A stretch of DNA of 47,294 bases from Flavobacterium sp. (GTDB taxonomy: Bacteria; Bacteroidota; Bacteroidia; Flavobacteriales; Flavobacteriaceae). The stretch lies in contig JADFAM010000005.1 of assembly GCA_015665265.1 (NCBI GenBank), positions 1-47,294 of the forward strand. Reading direction: 5' to 3'. The notes under the pieces are model-generated. The model was not told the DNA's origin. It worked only from the letters and a program-made list of their open reading frames with translations, and ran no database searches. Shown in pieces: positions 1 to 7,990 of this stretch (within the stretch, counting starts at the first letter, position 1; every line of letters begins with the position of its first letter). Position numbers and translations under genes: made by a program.

Positions 1-494
1 GGAGAAAAAAATTACTAGGTGAGCACTATGATTTCCCAAAAAAAACAATGGCTATAGGTAGATTAGATGTTAATTCAGAAGGATTACTTCTGTTGACTAC
101 AGATGGAAAAATAAGTGAATTTATAAGAAGTAAAAAAATAGAGAAAGAGTATTATGTACAAGTAGATGGTAATATTACAGAAGAAGCGGTTAAGAAGTTA
201 AGACAGGGTGTTGAAATAGGTTTTGATAGAAAAAAGTATATAACGAAGCATTGTAATTGTTCAAGTATAAATAAACCTAATTTTGAAAATAGAACGCAGA
301 AAATTAGAGATGATAGGCATGGACCAACTAGTTGGATTTCTATAACTATAAGAGAGGGTAAGTTTAGACAAGTTAGAAAAATGACCGCAGCGGTGGGTTT
401 TCCTACCTTAAGATTAATAAGGGTTAGAATTGGAAAAGTTTTACTAGAAGGAATTAATTTAGGAGAGGTAAAAGAGGTAAAAAGTTTTATTTAA
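1..494 (+). CDS. rluE: 23S rRNA pseudouridine synthase RluE-type, 5' end outside window
   Basis: The reading frame is open from base 3 to the stop at 494, so the gene begins left of the window; the first in-frame ATG (48) is internal, because the upstream codons (RKKLLGEHYDFPKKT) are also typical family sequence. The catalytic-Asp motif GRLDVNSEGLLLLT of RsuA/RluB/E/F-type synthases is present, followed by the PTSW...REGKFRQVRKMT and VGFPTLRLIR blocks that match RluE best. RluE makes pseudouridine 2457 in 23S rRNA in E. coli; the exact target here is inferred. The N-terminal part, including any S4 domain, is not visible. The stop overlaps the convergent elaA stop by four bases (491-494), so no terminator separates the two. 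Confidence 0.85.
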   Translation, partial: RKKLLGEHYDFPKKTMAIGRLDVNSEGLLLLTTDGKISEFIRSKKIEKEYYVQVDGNITEEAVKKLRQGVEIGFDRKKYITKHCNCSSINKPNFENRTQKIRDDRHGPTSWISITIREGKFRQVRKMTAAVGFPTLRLIRVRIGKVLLEGINLGEVKEVKSFI

Positions 495-940
495 CATTTT
501 AACATTTTAATATGAGGAATATCATCTTCTAGATATTGTTCTCCTTTTTGAACGAAACCTAAGTTATTATAAAAATTTATAAGATAGGCTTGAGCAGAAA
601 TTAAAATTTCTTTTTCTTCGAGTTTTTTTTCTATAAACTCTATTGAGTTTTTAACTAGATGATCTCCGTATTTAAATCTTCTATATTTTTTTTTCACTAT
701 AATTCTTCCAATGCTTGACTTTAAAAAATAATCTCCTGGTTTAAAAACCCTTGCATAAGCTATTAATTTTGAATCTTTATACCCTAACACATGATATGCT
801 AATTGATCTTTTCCGTCTAAATCTAAATAAACGCAATCTTGTTCTACTACAAAAACCTCTGATCTTAATTGTAAGACGGCATACAAATCTTGAGTAGATA
901 ATTGATTAAAATCTTTTATTTCAAAATTTAACTCAGACAT
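491..940 (-). CDS. elaA: ElaA-type GNAT family N-acetyltransferase
   Basis: This 149-residue protein has the ElaA signature: a start of about 20 residues leading into LRSEVFVVEQDC, then LDLDGKDQLAYHVLG, and the GNAT acetyl-CoA loop region IGRIIVKKKYRRFKYGDHL (the arginine/glycine stretch is degenerate compared with RxxGxG, reading RRFKYG). GNAT enzymes transfer acetyl groups from acetyl-CoA to an amine; the substrate of ElaA is not established. Its start overlaps the end of rpiB by 13 bases (928-940), so the two are almost certainly one transcript, driven from the candidate promoter before rpiB. It meets rluE tail to tail. Confidence 0.85.
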   Translation of the reverse strand: MSELNFEIKDFNQLSTQDLYAVLQLRSEVFVVEQDCVYLDLDGKDQLAYHVLGYKDSKLIAYARVFKPGDYFLKSSIGRIIVKKKYRRFKYGDHLVKNSIEFIEKKLEEKEILISAQAYLINFYNNLGFVQKGEQYLEDDIPHIKMLKC

Positions 941-1365
941 CCTGTAATTTTATCAACTCTTTTCTGGTGTCTACCTCCCTCAAACTCTGTATCTAAAAAA
1001 ACTTCTACCATTTTTATTGCTTGAGGAATAGAAGTAAATCTAGCAGGTATACATAAAATGTTTGCATTATTATGTTGTCTTATTAATTCTACTATTTCTT
1101 TCGTCCAACATAAACCAGCTCTTACCTCTTTATATTTATTTGCTGTCATAGTAACACCGTTAGCACTTCCACATATTAATACTCCTAAAGAAGATTTTTT
1201 TGAAACAATATCTTTTGCTACAGGATGAACAAAATCGGGATAATCTACACTACTATTTGTGTCTGTACCATGATTGTTTACTGATATATTTTTACTTTTT
1301 AAAAAATCTACAATAGCAAATTTATAATCTGTGCCAGCGTGATCGTTCCCTATAGATATATTCAT
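928..1365 (-). CDS. rpiB: Ribose-5-phosphate isomerase B
   Basis: The 145-residue product interconverts ribose 5-phosphate and ribulose 5-phosphate in the pentose phosphate pathway. The phosphate/ring-opening motif GNDHAG (His9) and the active-site cysteine (Cys65, in ICGSANGVTMTANK) are both present; RpiB of E. coli has CGTGIG at this point, so the loop after Cys65 is a variant. HNNANILCIPARF and the C-terminal EGGRHQKRVDKI block are also standard. Length matches the family. It is the first gene of an rpiB-elaA pair and faces the 529-base AT-rich gap; a TAnnTTTG-type box lies 33 bases before the start codon. Confidence 0.93.
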   Translation of the reverse strand: MNISIGNDHAGTDYKFAIVDFLKSKNISVNNHGTDTNSSVDYPDFVHPVAKDIVSKKSSLGVLICGSANGVTMTANKYKEVRAGLCWTKEIVELIRQHNNANILCIPARFTSIPQAIKMVEVFLDTEFEGGRHQKRVDKITGCLS

Positions 1366-1894
1366 AAACTATTTATTTATATAATATTTATAATAAACAA
1401 AAATACAAATAGATAAGGTTATTAACAGTTGTAGAATTAGTATTTTAAAAAATTATTATTAACTTTTTGTTTATCAATTAATTAATACTCTTACCTTAAT
1501 TGTTAAGAACTAACAACAATTTTTAAAAAAAAATTTTTTATTATTCATTTAATTTTTTGTGTAAACTATTAATTAAAATAATCAAAATAACTTTTCATTT
1601 TTTAATATGTATTTATAAACATTTTTAAAGGGTTAAAAGAAGAGTTATTAACTATTAACTAATTAAAAATTATTGTTTATATTATAATACATATATGTTA
1701 ATAAATATAAAAATTAATTGATTTAAAAGATATTAACTATCTAATAAGATGTGAAAGATTTTTAATAAGTAACAAAAGCAAATTATATAGTTCTTTTATA
1801 TATTAACTATTCACAATACATAATATTAATTATATAAAAAAATTTAAATATTTAAAACAAATAATAATAATATAGATTGTTAATAAAAGTCTTA
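1366..1894. other. 529-base gene-free AT-rich region with DnaA-box-like cluster (candidate oriC)
   Basis: No credible ORF or RNA gene is seen. I count about 65 G/C in bases 1381-1894, roughly 13% G+C, well below the flanking genes. Four exact matches to the relaxed DnaA box TTATNNACA occur: 1419-1427 (TTATTAACA, plus), 1613-1621 (TTATAAACA, plus), 1696-1704 and 1878-1886 (TTATTAACA on the minus strand). One-mismatch relatives include 1456-1464 and 1645-1653 (TTATTAACT), 1501-1509 (TGTTAAGAA) and 1807-1815 (CTATTCACA). The decamer TATTAACTAT recurs at 1731-1740 and 1801-1810. An inverted repeat TTGTTA/TAACAA lies at 1500-1516. A cluster like this in an unwinding-prone region is how many origins look, but the function is inferred. 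Confidence 0.45.
1398..1405 (-). promoter_or_regulatory. Candidate -7 box of rpiB-elaA promoter
   Basis: Read on the minus strand the sequence is TATTTTTG, which fits the Bacteroidota TAnnTTTG -7 consensus. It lies 33 bases upstream of the rpiB ATG. No TTG is found at the expected -33 spacing, so the call is moderate, and AT-rich sequence gives chance matches. Confidence 0.4.
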
Positions 1895-2806
1895 CTATGG
1901 AATTAAAAATTGAATAGCGTTAGGCATTATAGATATATTAAAACTATTAATTCCTATTATTTCTCCATCTGCTTCTATAAAAGAGCTACTATTACTTATA
2001 TTTTTTACAATTATTTGTTTTGTTTTGTAGTTAATCACTTTTTTATGATTTACTATTTTTCCATTATATAGATTTGGTATATTAAAGAGTAATTCAAAGA
2101 AGGAAAAATTTTTTACTAAAGTTATATCTAGTAAACCATCTAATGGATTTGGATCTTTTGTTATCTGTAAACCTCCTCCAGAATACTTACACAAACCTAC
2201 AAGTATCATTAAACATTTTTTATTTAAAGAAAGATTGTTTATTTTAATTTCATATTTTTTATTTTTATAAAAAAATAATCCATATAAACCACTTATTAAA
2301 AAAGCAATTGAACCAATTTTTTTAAGATAAGTTAGTTTATTAACTATATATCCATCATAACCAATCCCTGCTAGATTGTTAAAATATTCTATTTTATTAT
2401 CTATCATATTTATACAACCAATATCTTGATATATTGTTTTATTATTAATAATAATATTGATTGATTTTTTTATAGAAAGCGGAATACCATATGTTTTTAT
2501 CCAATCATTACCAGTTCCTAATGGAATTACCCCAAGTTTTATTTTAGATGTTTTTATATATCTTTGCTTCATTATTCCGTTTACAACATGATGTAAAGTT
2601 CCATCACCTCCAACAGAAATAATATTCCTATAACCTTGTTTAATAGCTTTATCAACAAGAATTTCTTCGTGTTTTCTATATTCTGTGAAAGAATAAGAAA
2701 AATTAATATTTTTTAATTTAAGAAAGTGAGTAATAGTTTCCCATGATTTTTTAAAATTAGTATTACCAGAAGAAGGATTAACAATAATAAAAAATGAATT
2801 TAACAT
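1895..2806 (-). CDS. Diacylglycerol/lipid kinase family protein (YegS/BmrU type)
   Basis: The 303-residue protein has the DAGK-catalytic domain layout: a start with IIVNPSSGNTNF, the nucleotide-binding GGDGT motif at residues 66-70 followed by LHHVVNG, then PLGTGNDWIKTYG (about 135-150), and a C-terminal beta-sandwich region with DGLLDI. Family members phosphorylate a lipid such as diacylglycerol or a sphingoid base on the cytoplasmic face of the membrane; the substrate cannot be read from sequence. It is unusually rich in Ile, Lys and Asn, in line with the very low G+C of this end of the window. It is divergent from rnr (107-base gap) and its 3' end faces the AT-rich gap. Confidence 0.88.
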   Translation of the reverse strand: MLNSFFIIVNPSSGNTNFKKSWETITHFLKLKNINFSYSFTEYRKHEEILVDKAIKQGYRNIISVGGDGTLHHVVNGIMKQRYIKTSKIKLGVIPLGTGNDWIKTYGIPLSIKKSINIIINNKTIYQDIGCINMIDNKIEYFNNLAGIGYDGYIVNKLTYLKKIGSIAFLISGLYGLFFYKNKKYEIKINNLSLNKKCLMILVGLCKYSGGGLQITKDPNPLDGLLDITLVKNFSFFELLFNIPNLYNGKIVNHKKVINYKTKQIIVKNISNSSSFIEADGEIIGINSFNISIMPNAIQFLIP

Positions 2807-2871
2807 AGATAATAATATAAAATAATAAGTAAGTAAGAATGATAATTATTTAATAATCTTACTTACACATA

Positions 2872-2879
2872 TAATTTTG
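2872..2879 (+). promoter_or_regulatory. Candidate -7 box upstream of rnr
   Basis: TAATTTTG fits TAnnTTTG and lies 34 bases before the rnr ATG in the divergent gap with the lipid kinase gene. No good -33 TTG is visible at 17-23 bases spacing, so it rests on the -7 match only. Confidence 0.35.
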
Positions 2880-2913
2880 TATTTTTCTAAAAATATATAA
2901 AGATTGAAGATTT

Positions 2914-5109
2914 ATGAGTAGAAAGAAAAAAAATTACAAAAAAAAAGGTAAAATAATAAAAGATTTAACAAAAAATATATTTAAAATACTTAACACAGAT
3001 TCCAGTAAACATTACAATTATAAACAAATATCTGCTAAACTTGGTGTATCTGATACGGATGGAAAGACACAAATTCTCCATAAACTTGTAGAACTTACAG
3101 GATCTAAAAAAATAAAAGAAATAGATAGAGGAAAGTTCCAAATAAATAATGATAGAAAATATCATATTGGAACCTTAGATATTACATCAAACGGTAACGG
3201 TTATTTTATATCAGATGATTTTGAAAAAGATATATTTATTCCTTCTAATAATTTAGGAAAAGGATTACAAAATGATACAGTAAAAGCTTACATATATAAA
3301 AGAAACAGAAGTAATAAACAAGAAGCAGACATTGTAGAAATTATTGAAAGAGATAAAACATCTTTTGTAGGTGTTTTACAATTAAGTAAAAATTTTGGTT
3401 TTGTTATCTGTGATAACAATAAAATGTATACTGATATTTTTGTACCTAGATCAAAAATAAATAATGCAGATCATGGTGATAAAGTACAAGTAACAATTAC
3501 AGATTGGCCAGAAAATTCAAAAAACCCATTTGGTAAAATCACACAAGTATTAGGTAAACCTGGGGATCATAATACAGAAATACATTCAATTTTATTAGAG
3601 TATGGTTTACCCTACGAGTTTGAAAATGAAGTAGAAGAAGAGGCTAATAAATTATCTTTAAATATCACTAAAGAAGAGATATTAAAAAGAAGAGATATGC
3701 GTCAAGATTTAACATTTACAATTGATCCAAAAGACGCCAAAGATTTTGATGATGCTTTATCTTTTAAAAAATTAGATAATGGAAATTTTGAAATAGGAAT
3801 TCATATTGCCGATGTGTCTCATTATGTTCAACCAGATACAATATTAGATACAGAAGCTTTCAGTAGAGCAACTTCTGTTTATTTAGTAGATAGAGTTGTT
3901 CCTATGTTACCAGAAATTTTATCTAATGGTGCTTGTTCACTACGTCCAAATGAGGAAAAATTAACTTTTTCTGCTGTATTTGAGATAAATAATAAAGCTA
4001 AAATTATTAATAAATGGTTTGGTAGAACAGTTACTTATTCTGATAAAAGATTTGCATATGAAGAAGCTCAAGCGATCATAGAAACTAAAAAAAATCACGT
4101 GCCTTCTAATGTTTCAATTACAGGAGAAGCATATGATGTTAAAGAAGAAATATCTGATGCTATTTTAAAATTAAATGAATTATCTAAAATATTAAGAGAG
4201 AACAGAATGAAAAATGGAGCCATATCTTTTGATAGGGTAGAAGTAAAATTTAATTTAGATAAGGATGCAAATCCTGTTGGAGTTTATTTTAAAGAAGCTA
4301 AAGACGCTAATAAATTAATAGAAGAATTTATGTTATTAGCTAATAGAAAGGTCGCAGAATTTATAGGAAAAAAGAACAATCAACCAAGTAATAAAACTTT
4401 TATATATAGAGTTCACGATGAACCAGATATTGAAAAGCTAGCAACTTTACAAAATATTGTTTACAATTTTGGTTATAAAATGGATACACAAACCAGAGAA
4501 AGTACTACACAAAGTCTAAATAAACTATTAAAAGATGTTCATGGTAAAGCTGAAGCAAACATGATTGAAACTCTAGCAATAAGGTCTATGAGTAAAGCTG
4601 TCTATACCACCCAAAATATTGGTCATTACGGATTAGCTTTTAATTACTACTCTCATTTTACATCACCTATTCGAAGATATCCAGATGTAATGACTCATAG
4701 ATTATTACAACATTATTTAGATGGAAAAAATTCACCAAAACAAGATGATTACGAAGTAAGATGCAAACATACTTCAAAGCAAGAAGAACTAGCGTCAAAA
4801 GCAGAAAGACAATCTATTAAATATATGCAAGTTAAATACATGCAAGATCATTTAGATGAAGAGTTTACTGGAGTAATATCAGGTGTTACAGAATGGGGTA
4901 TTTATGTTGAAATAACTTCTAACAAATGTGAAGGAATGGTAAGAATTAGAGACATAAAGAATGATTATTACATATTTGATGAGAAACAGCACGCTATAGT
5001 AGGTCAAACAACGAAACATGTTTATCAACTAGGAGATGAGGTAATTATTAAAGTAAAAAACACAGATTTAGAAAGAAAACATTTAGATTTTACACTTATA
5101 GAACAATAG
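2914..5109 (+). CDS. rnr: Ribonuclease R (3'-5' exoribonuclease)
   Basis: At 731 residues this is a full-length RNase R/VacB, which degrades structured RNA processively from the 3' end and takes part in mRNA turnover and rRNA quality control. An N-terminal lysine-rich segment and winged-helix-like region (about 1-75) precede two cold-shock/OB domains (about 80-220), the RNB catalytic domain with the acidic cluster DPKDAKDFDDALSF (about residues 271-285), the conserved HFTSPIRRYPD block, and a C-terminal S1 domain (about 640-731, FTGVISGVTEWGIYVE). All acidic metal ligands expected of the family look intact. A short reading frame on the opposite strand near its start is a shadow. Confidence 0.95.
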   Translation: MSRKKKNYKKKGKIIKDLTKNIFKILNTDSSKHYNYKQISAKLGVSDTDGKTQILHKLVELTGSKKIKEIDRGKFQINNDRKYHIGTLDITSNGNGYFISDDFEKDIFIPSNNLGKGLQNDTVKAYIYKRNRSNKQEADIVEIIERDKTSFVGVLQLSKNFGFVICDNNKMYTDIFVPRSKINNADHGDKVQVTITDWPENSKNPFGKITQVLGKPGDHNTEIHSILLEYGLPYEFENEVEEEANKLSLNITKEEILKRRDMRQDLTFTIDPKDAKDFDDALSFKKLDNGNFEIGIHIADVSHYVQPDTILDTEAFSRATSVYLVDRVVPMLPEILSNGACSLRPNEEKLTFSAVFEINNKAKIINKWFGRTVTYSDKRFAYEEAQAIIETKKNHVPSNVSITGEAYDVKEEISDAILKLNELSKILRENRMKNGAISFDRVEVKFNLDKDANPVGVYFKEAKDANKLIEEFMLLANRKVAEFIGKKNNQPSNKTFIYRVHDEPDIEKLATLQNIVYNFGYKMDTQTRESTTQSLNKLLKDVHGKAEANMIETLAIRSMSKAVYTTQNIGHYGLAFNYYSHFTSPIRRYPDVMTHRLLQHYLDGKNSPKQDDYEVRCKHTSKQEELASKAERQSIKYMQVKYMQDHLDEEFTGVISGVTEWGIYVEITSNKCEGMVRIRDIKNDYYIFDEKQHAIVGQTTKHVYQLGDEVIIKVKNTDLERKHLDFTLIEQ

Positions 5110-5159
5110 ATAATTAAAAAAGAAGTTTATTTAATAAAGATTTGCTAATTAAAAAGAAA

Positions 5160-5837
5160 ATGAAAAATTACACCCTATTATTTATTATATTAATCAATAC
5201 ATCATTATTTTCTCAATCTACTAAAACAACATCTCTTGGTGATTTTTATAAAATAAAAATATTTAATGGTATTAAATTAGAATTAATAAAAGACAAAGAA
5301 AATAAATTAGAAATACTAGAGGATAAAACAGATAAGGTTAGATTTAAAAACAGTAATGGTATTCTAAAAATAAGTTTAAAGTTTCCAGATAATTTATCTG
5401 TGAATGAGATAAAAGTTAAGTTATATTACAAACAAGATATCCAAGTAATAGATGGGAACGAAGGATCAACAATTACCGGTAACAACATCAATCAAACATA
5501 TTTAGAAGTTAAAGCACAAGAGGGTGCAACCATCCAATTAGATATAAGCACCAAACATCTAAAGGTTAAATCAATAACAGGTGGTATCGTTCAACTTACC
5601 GGAAAAACAAAGAACCAAGAATTAGAAGTAGATCTGTATGGTGTTTATCATGGATATGGTTTAGAAACAACAGATAATACAACAGTAAAGTCTGGAATTG
5701 GGTCTAAAGCGGAGTTAAAAACTGGAGAAACTCTAAACGCTAAAGTAAGTTTTGGTGGGTCTATTTTATATAAAGGAACTCCAGAAGTAAAACAAACAAA
5801 AAAAGTAGCAGGCGGAATTATAAAGCAAATGAATTAA
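5160..5837 (+). CDS. Exported head-GIN (DUF2807) domain protein
   Basis: I place the start at the ATG at 5160, which gives a clean signal peptide (MKNYTLLFIILINTSLFSQ); the in-frame TTG at 5142 would add six charged residues in front of it. The mature part of about 205 residues is a string of short beta strands with G-x-I/V patterns (GNEGSTITGN, GATIQLDIS, GGIVQLTGK, GVYHGYGLETTDNTTVKSG), as expected for the right-handed beta-helix of the GIN/DUF2807 family common in Bacteroidota. The role of the family is not established; it is exported. It follows rnr by 50 bases on the same strand and could be cotranscribed with it. Confidence 0.75.
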   Translation: MKNYTLLFIILINTSLFSQSTKTTSLGDFYKIKIFNGIKLELIKDKENKLEILEDKTDKVRFKNSNGILKISLKFPDNLSVNEIKVKLYYKQDIQVIDGNEGSTITGNNINQTYLEVKAQEGATIQLDISTKHLKVKSITGGIVQLTGKTKNQELEVDLYGVYHGYGLETTDNTTVKSGIGSKAELKTGETLNAKVSFGGSILYKGTPEVKQTKKVAGGIIKQMN

Positions 5838-5855
5838 TTCATTGAAACGTTTTTG

Positions 5856-5863
5856 TATCTTTG
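5856..5863 (+). promoter_or_regulatory. Candidate -7 box of tatA promoter
   Basis: TATCTTTG is an exact TAnnTTTG match 23 bases before the tatA start, right after the GIN gene. A TTG occurs upstream, but only 11 bases away (5842-5844), shorter than the usual 17-23. Confidence 0.5.
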
Positions 5864-5886
5864 TTAAATAAAATAACAATTAAACA

Positions 5887-6081
5887 ATGACTTTCAATAT
5901 ATTTCTTTTAGGTATGCCAAGCGTAGGTTCTTGGGTAATAATAGCTTTAGCTCTTTTATTATTTTTTGGTGGAAAAAAAATACCAGAACTTATGAAGGGT
6001 TTAGGTGGTGGTATCAAAGAGTTTAAAAAAGCTTCAAAAGACGACAAAAAGGAAGATGAAAAAATAGAAGAAAAGAAATAA
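5887..6081 (+). CDS. tatA: TatA/E-type twin-arginine translocase subunit
   Basis: The 64-residue protein has one transmembrane helix (about residues 13-27, WVIIALALLLFFG), the conserved FGGKKIPELMKGLGGGIKEFKKA hinge and amphipathic helix (in two parts), and a short lysine/glutamate tail. TatA oligomers form the pore-like element through which folded proteins with RR signal peptides cross the cytoplasmic membrane. No tatC is in the window; a second TatA/B-like gene lies at 20381-20662. The gene has its own promoter candidate and is closed by a bidirectional terminator. An alternative start at Met10 (MPSVGSW) would leave an N-terminus of a few residues before the helix, also normal for TatA. 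Confidence 0.9.
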   Translation: MTFNIFLLGMPSVGSWVIIALALLLFFGGKKIPELMKGLGGGIKEFKKASKDDKKEDEKIEEKK

Positions 6082-6089
6082 CTTTATTA

Positions 6090-6117
6090 AAAACCTAAGA
6101 TAAAAACTTAGGTTTTT
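6090..6117. terminator. Bidirectional rho-independent terminator, tatA / ybjQ-like
   Basis: A perfect 9-base inverted repeat AAACCTAAG / CTTAGGTTT (6091-6099 and 6107-6115) with a 7-base loop is flanked by A and T runs on the two sides, so it works as a terminator in both directions. It sits between the convergent tatA and ybjQ-like genes and reaches into the stop codon of the latter. Confidence 0.8.
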
Positions 6118-6433
6118 ATAATTTTACAGCAGTTCCTGAAGCTGTTACCATTAACATACCTCCGTTTTTACCAACTGTTTCATAATCTAAATCAATACCA
6201 ATAATAGCGATTGCTCCTAATTTAGAGGCGTTTTCTGTCATTTCTTTTAAAGCAGTGTCTTTTGCTTCTCTAAGTACTTTTTCGTAAGAACTAGACCTTC
6301 CACCTACAATATCTCTTATACTAGCAAAAAAATCTTTAAAAATATTTGCACCTATAATAGTTTCGCCGGTAACAATTCCTAAATAGTCTTTTACAGGACT
6401 ACCCTCAATAGTATTTGTTGTAGATAGCATCAT
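6116..6433 (-). CDS. YbjQ/UPF0145 family protein
   Basis: The 105-residue product matches the YbjQ (UPF0145, 'heavy-metal-binding domain') family over its full length: an N-terminal strand ([10 protein letters not shown]), the [19 protein letters not shown] block (about 20-38), [19 protein letters not shown], and the C-terminal [16 protein letters not shown]...MVTASGTAV. Family members form pentamers of unknown job; the metal-binding name is not well founded. It starts three bases after the SPFH gene stop, so it is the last gene of that transcript, and it ends on the terminator shared with tatA. Confidence 0.85.
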   Translation of the reverse strand: MMLSTTNTIEGSPVKDYLGIVTGETIIGANIFKDFFASIRDIVGGRSSSYEKVLREAKDTALKEMTENASKLGAIAIIGIDLDYETVGKNGGMLMVTASGTAVKL

Positions 6434-6436
6434 AAA

Positions 6437-7363
6437 TTATTTATCTAAATTTTTCTTGTTTTTTTTCATAGCTTCCCCAATCTGATTACTTGCTGTAAAG
6501 CTAGCAACCATATCATTTAACATCTGACTTCCTGCTTGAGGTGAGTTGGGCAACAAAATTAAATTACTGTTTGTTTCTTGACCAATAGATTGAAGCGTAT
6601 CATAATGTTGCGTTACTACAATTAAAGCAGACGCTTCTTGTGAGTTAATCCCTACTTTATTTAAAACTTCAACAGACTCTTCTAACCCACGAGCAATCTC
6701 TCTTCTTTGATCTGCAATACCTTGCCCTTGAAGCCTTTTACTTTCAGCTTCAGCTTTTGCTTTCTCAACAATTAAAATACGTGCGGCATCACCTTCGTAT
6801 TGAGCAGCTGTTTTTTCTCTATCCGCAGCATTAATTCTATTCATAGCCGCTTTTACTTGAGCATCTGGATCTATATCTGTTACCAATGTTTTTATAATGT
6901 CATATCCATACTCCATCATTGCGTCGTTTAACTCTGATTTAACTGCAATAGCAATATCATCTTTTTTTACAAAAACATCGTCTAATTTCATTTTAGGAAC
7001 TTCTGCTCTTACCACATCAAAAACATATGAAGTTATTTGATCGTGTGGATAATCTAACTTATAAAAAGCTTCGTAAACCTTGTCTTTTATAACCTTAAAT
7101 TGAACAGAAACTTTCAATTTTACAAACACATCGTCTAATGTTTTCGTTTCTATAATTACATCAAGTTGTTGAATTTTTAGACTCATTCTACCTGCAATTC
7201 TCTGAACAACAGGAACTTTTAGTTGGAATCCAGATTGTCTAATATTGCTGAAACGACCAAAAGTCTCTATAACAGCTGCTGTTTGTTGTTTTACAATAAA
7301 AATTACACCATAGAGAGCAAAAAAGATAAAACCAATAACAATAGGTAAAAAGAAAGAAGACAT
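6437..7363 (-). CDS. SPFH (band 7/stomatin-like) membrane protein
   Basis: The 308-residue protein has an N-terminal membrane helix (about 5-24), then the SPFH domain (about 25-190: VKQQTAAVIETFGRF, LKVPVVQRI, VRAEVPKMKLDDVF) and an alanine/glutamate-rich coiled coil (about 190-250, AQYEGDAARILIVEKAKAEA). SPFH proteins assemble into large membrane rings or cages that organise microdomains and often regulate a membrane protease; here the next gene is a YbjQ-like protein rather than the NfeD partner seen in many operons. A 99-base gap separates it from the gene upstream, so it may have its own promoter, but I see no good -7 box there. Confidence 0.88.
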   Translation of the reverse strand: MSSFFLPIVIGFIFFALYGVIFIVKQQTAAVIETFGRFSNIRQSGFQLKVPVVQRIAGRMSLKIQQLDVIIETKTLDDVFVKLKVSVQFKVIKDKVYEAFYKLDYPHDQITSYVFDVVRAEVPKMKLDDVFVKKDDIAIAVKSELNDAMMEYGYDIIKTLVTDIDPDAQVKAAMNRINAADREKTAAQYEGDAARILIVEKAKAEAESKRLQGQGIADQRREIARGLEESVEVLNKVGINSQEASALIVVTQHYDTLQSIGQETNSNLILLPNSPQAGSQMLNDMVASFTASNQIGEAMKKNKKNLDK

Positions 7364-7462
7364 AAACGTAGTTTTAAGTGTTAATACTAAATAAATTTAG
7401 ATAAAAGAAAGCTTATCTACAAAATAAGACGCAATAAAGAATTAATGTTACAGATTATGTAA

Positions 7463-7990
7463 CTATTTCTTTTTTATAGAAGCGTTGTATTTCTTCCATT
7501 TTTTTAGTTGCTTTACAGATAATATTTCTTCTATTTTTAAATTTAATTTTTTATTTTTTTCCTCAATAGTACTTATTATAGGTTTAAAAGACTCTGTTAC
7601 TTCTTTATTAGCTATCTGAAGTGCAGTATAATCTCTATTTTTAATTGCTTCTTTTTGAGCAGCTTCCATTTTTGATTTTCCTTCCGAAAATAAAAAAGTG
7701 TTGATTCTTTTAATTTGTTTTAACTCTTTATTGTAGGAATTTAAAATTGAAGAAAATTTTGGATAGGTGTCTGAAGACTTCTTTATTCCAGTTTTTTTTG
7801 TAACCTTTTCTATGTTGTAAAAAATTAAACCAACAGCTTTTTCTACATCAATTTTTGGTGCTCTAGGCTGCTGTGCTGCTCTAGGTTGACGAGGCTGCAT
7901 ACTTTGTCTTCTATTGAACTGAGAATTGTATTGTGCTTCTGCAAAAAATACAGAAAAAAACAAAAAAATAAAAAGGACTTGTTTTATCAT
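7463..7990 (-). CDS. Secreted helical protein of unknown function downstream of gltX
   Basis: I do not recognise a named family. The 175-residue protein has a signal peptide (MIKQVLFIFLFFSVFFAEAQ), then a Gln/Arg/Pro-rich linker (about 21-47, repeats of QPRAP type) and a basic, mostly helical domain ending in LSVKQLKKWKKYNASIKKK (in part), where the LSxxQ element resembles the LTxxQ motif of Spy/CpxP-type periplasmic helical proteins. That resemblance is suggestive only. The start overlaps the gltX stop by four bases (7987-7990), which implies translational coupling with a cytoplasmic aminoacyl-tRNA synthetase, a functional mismatch more likely due to operon economy. Confidence 0.7.
   Translation of the reverse strand: MIKQVLFIFLFFSVFFAEAQYNSQFNRRQSMQPRQPRAAQQPRAPKIDVEKAVGLIFYNIEKVTKKTGIKKSSDTYPKFSSILNSYNKELKQIKRINTFLFSEGKSKMEAAQKEAIKNRDYTALQIANKEVTESFKPIISTIEEKNKKLNLKIEEILSVKQLKKWKKYNASIKKK

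Noticed and set aside
1676..1703. TATGTTAA at 1694-1701 as the XerD arm of a dif site
   Set aside because: The other arm (TTTATATTATA) does not resemble the XerC half, and the spacing and symmetry are poor; AT-rich sequence gives such matches easily.
1810..1838. CATAA-TATTAA-TTATA palindrome-like stretch as dif
   Set aside because: Only five bases on each side match and the XerD arm lacks GTTAA; chance in sequence of about 13% G+C.
4096..4101. CACGTG core within rnr as a third parS site
   Set aside because: The flanks (AAAT and CCTT) do not carry the TGTTT/AAACA arms, so only the 6-base core matches.
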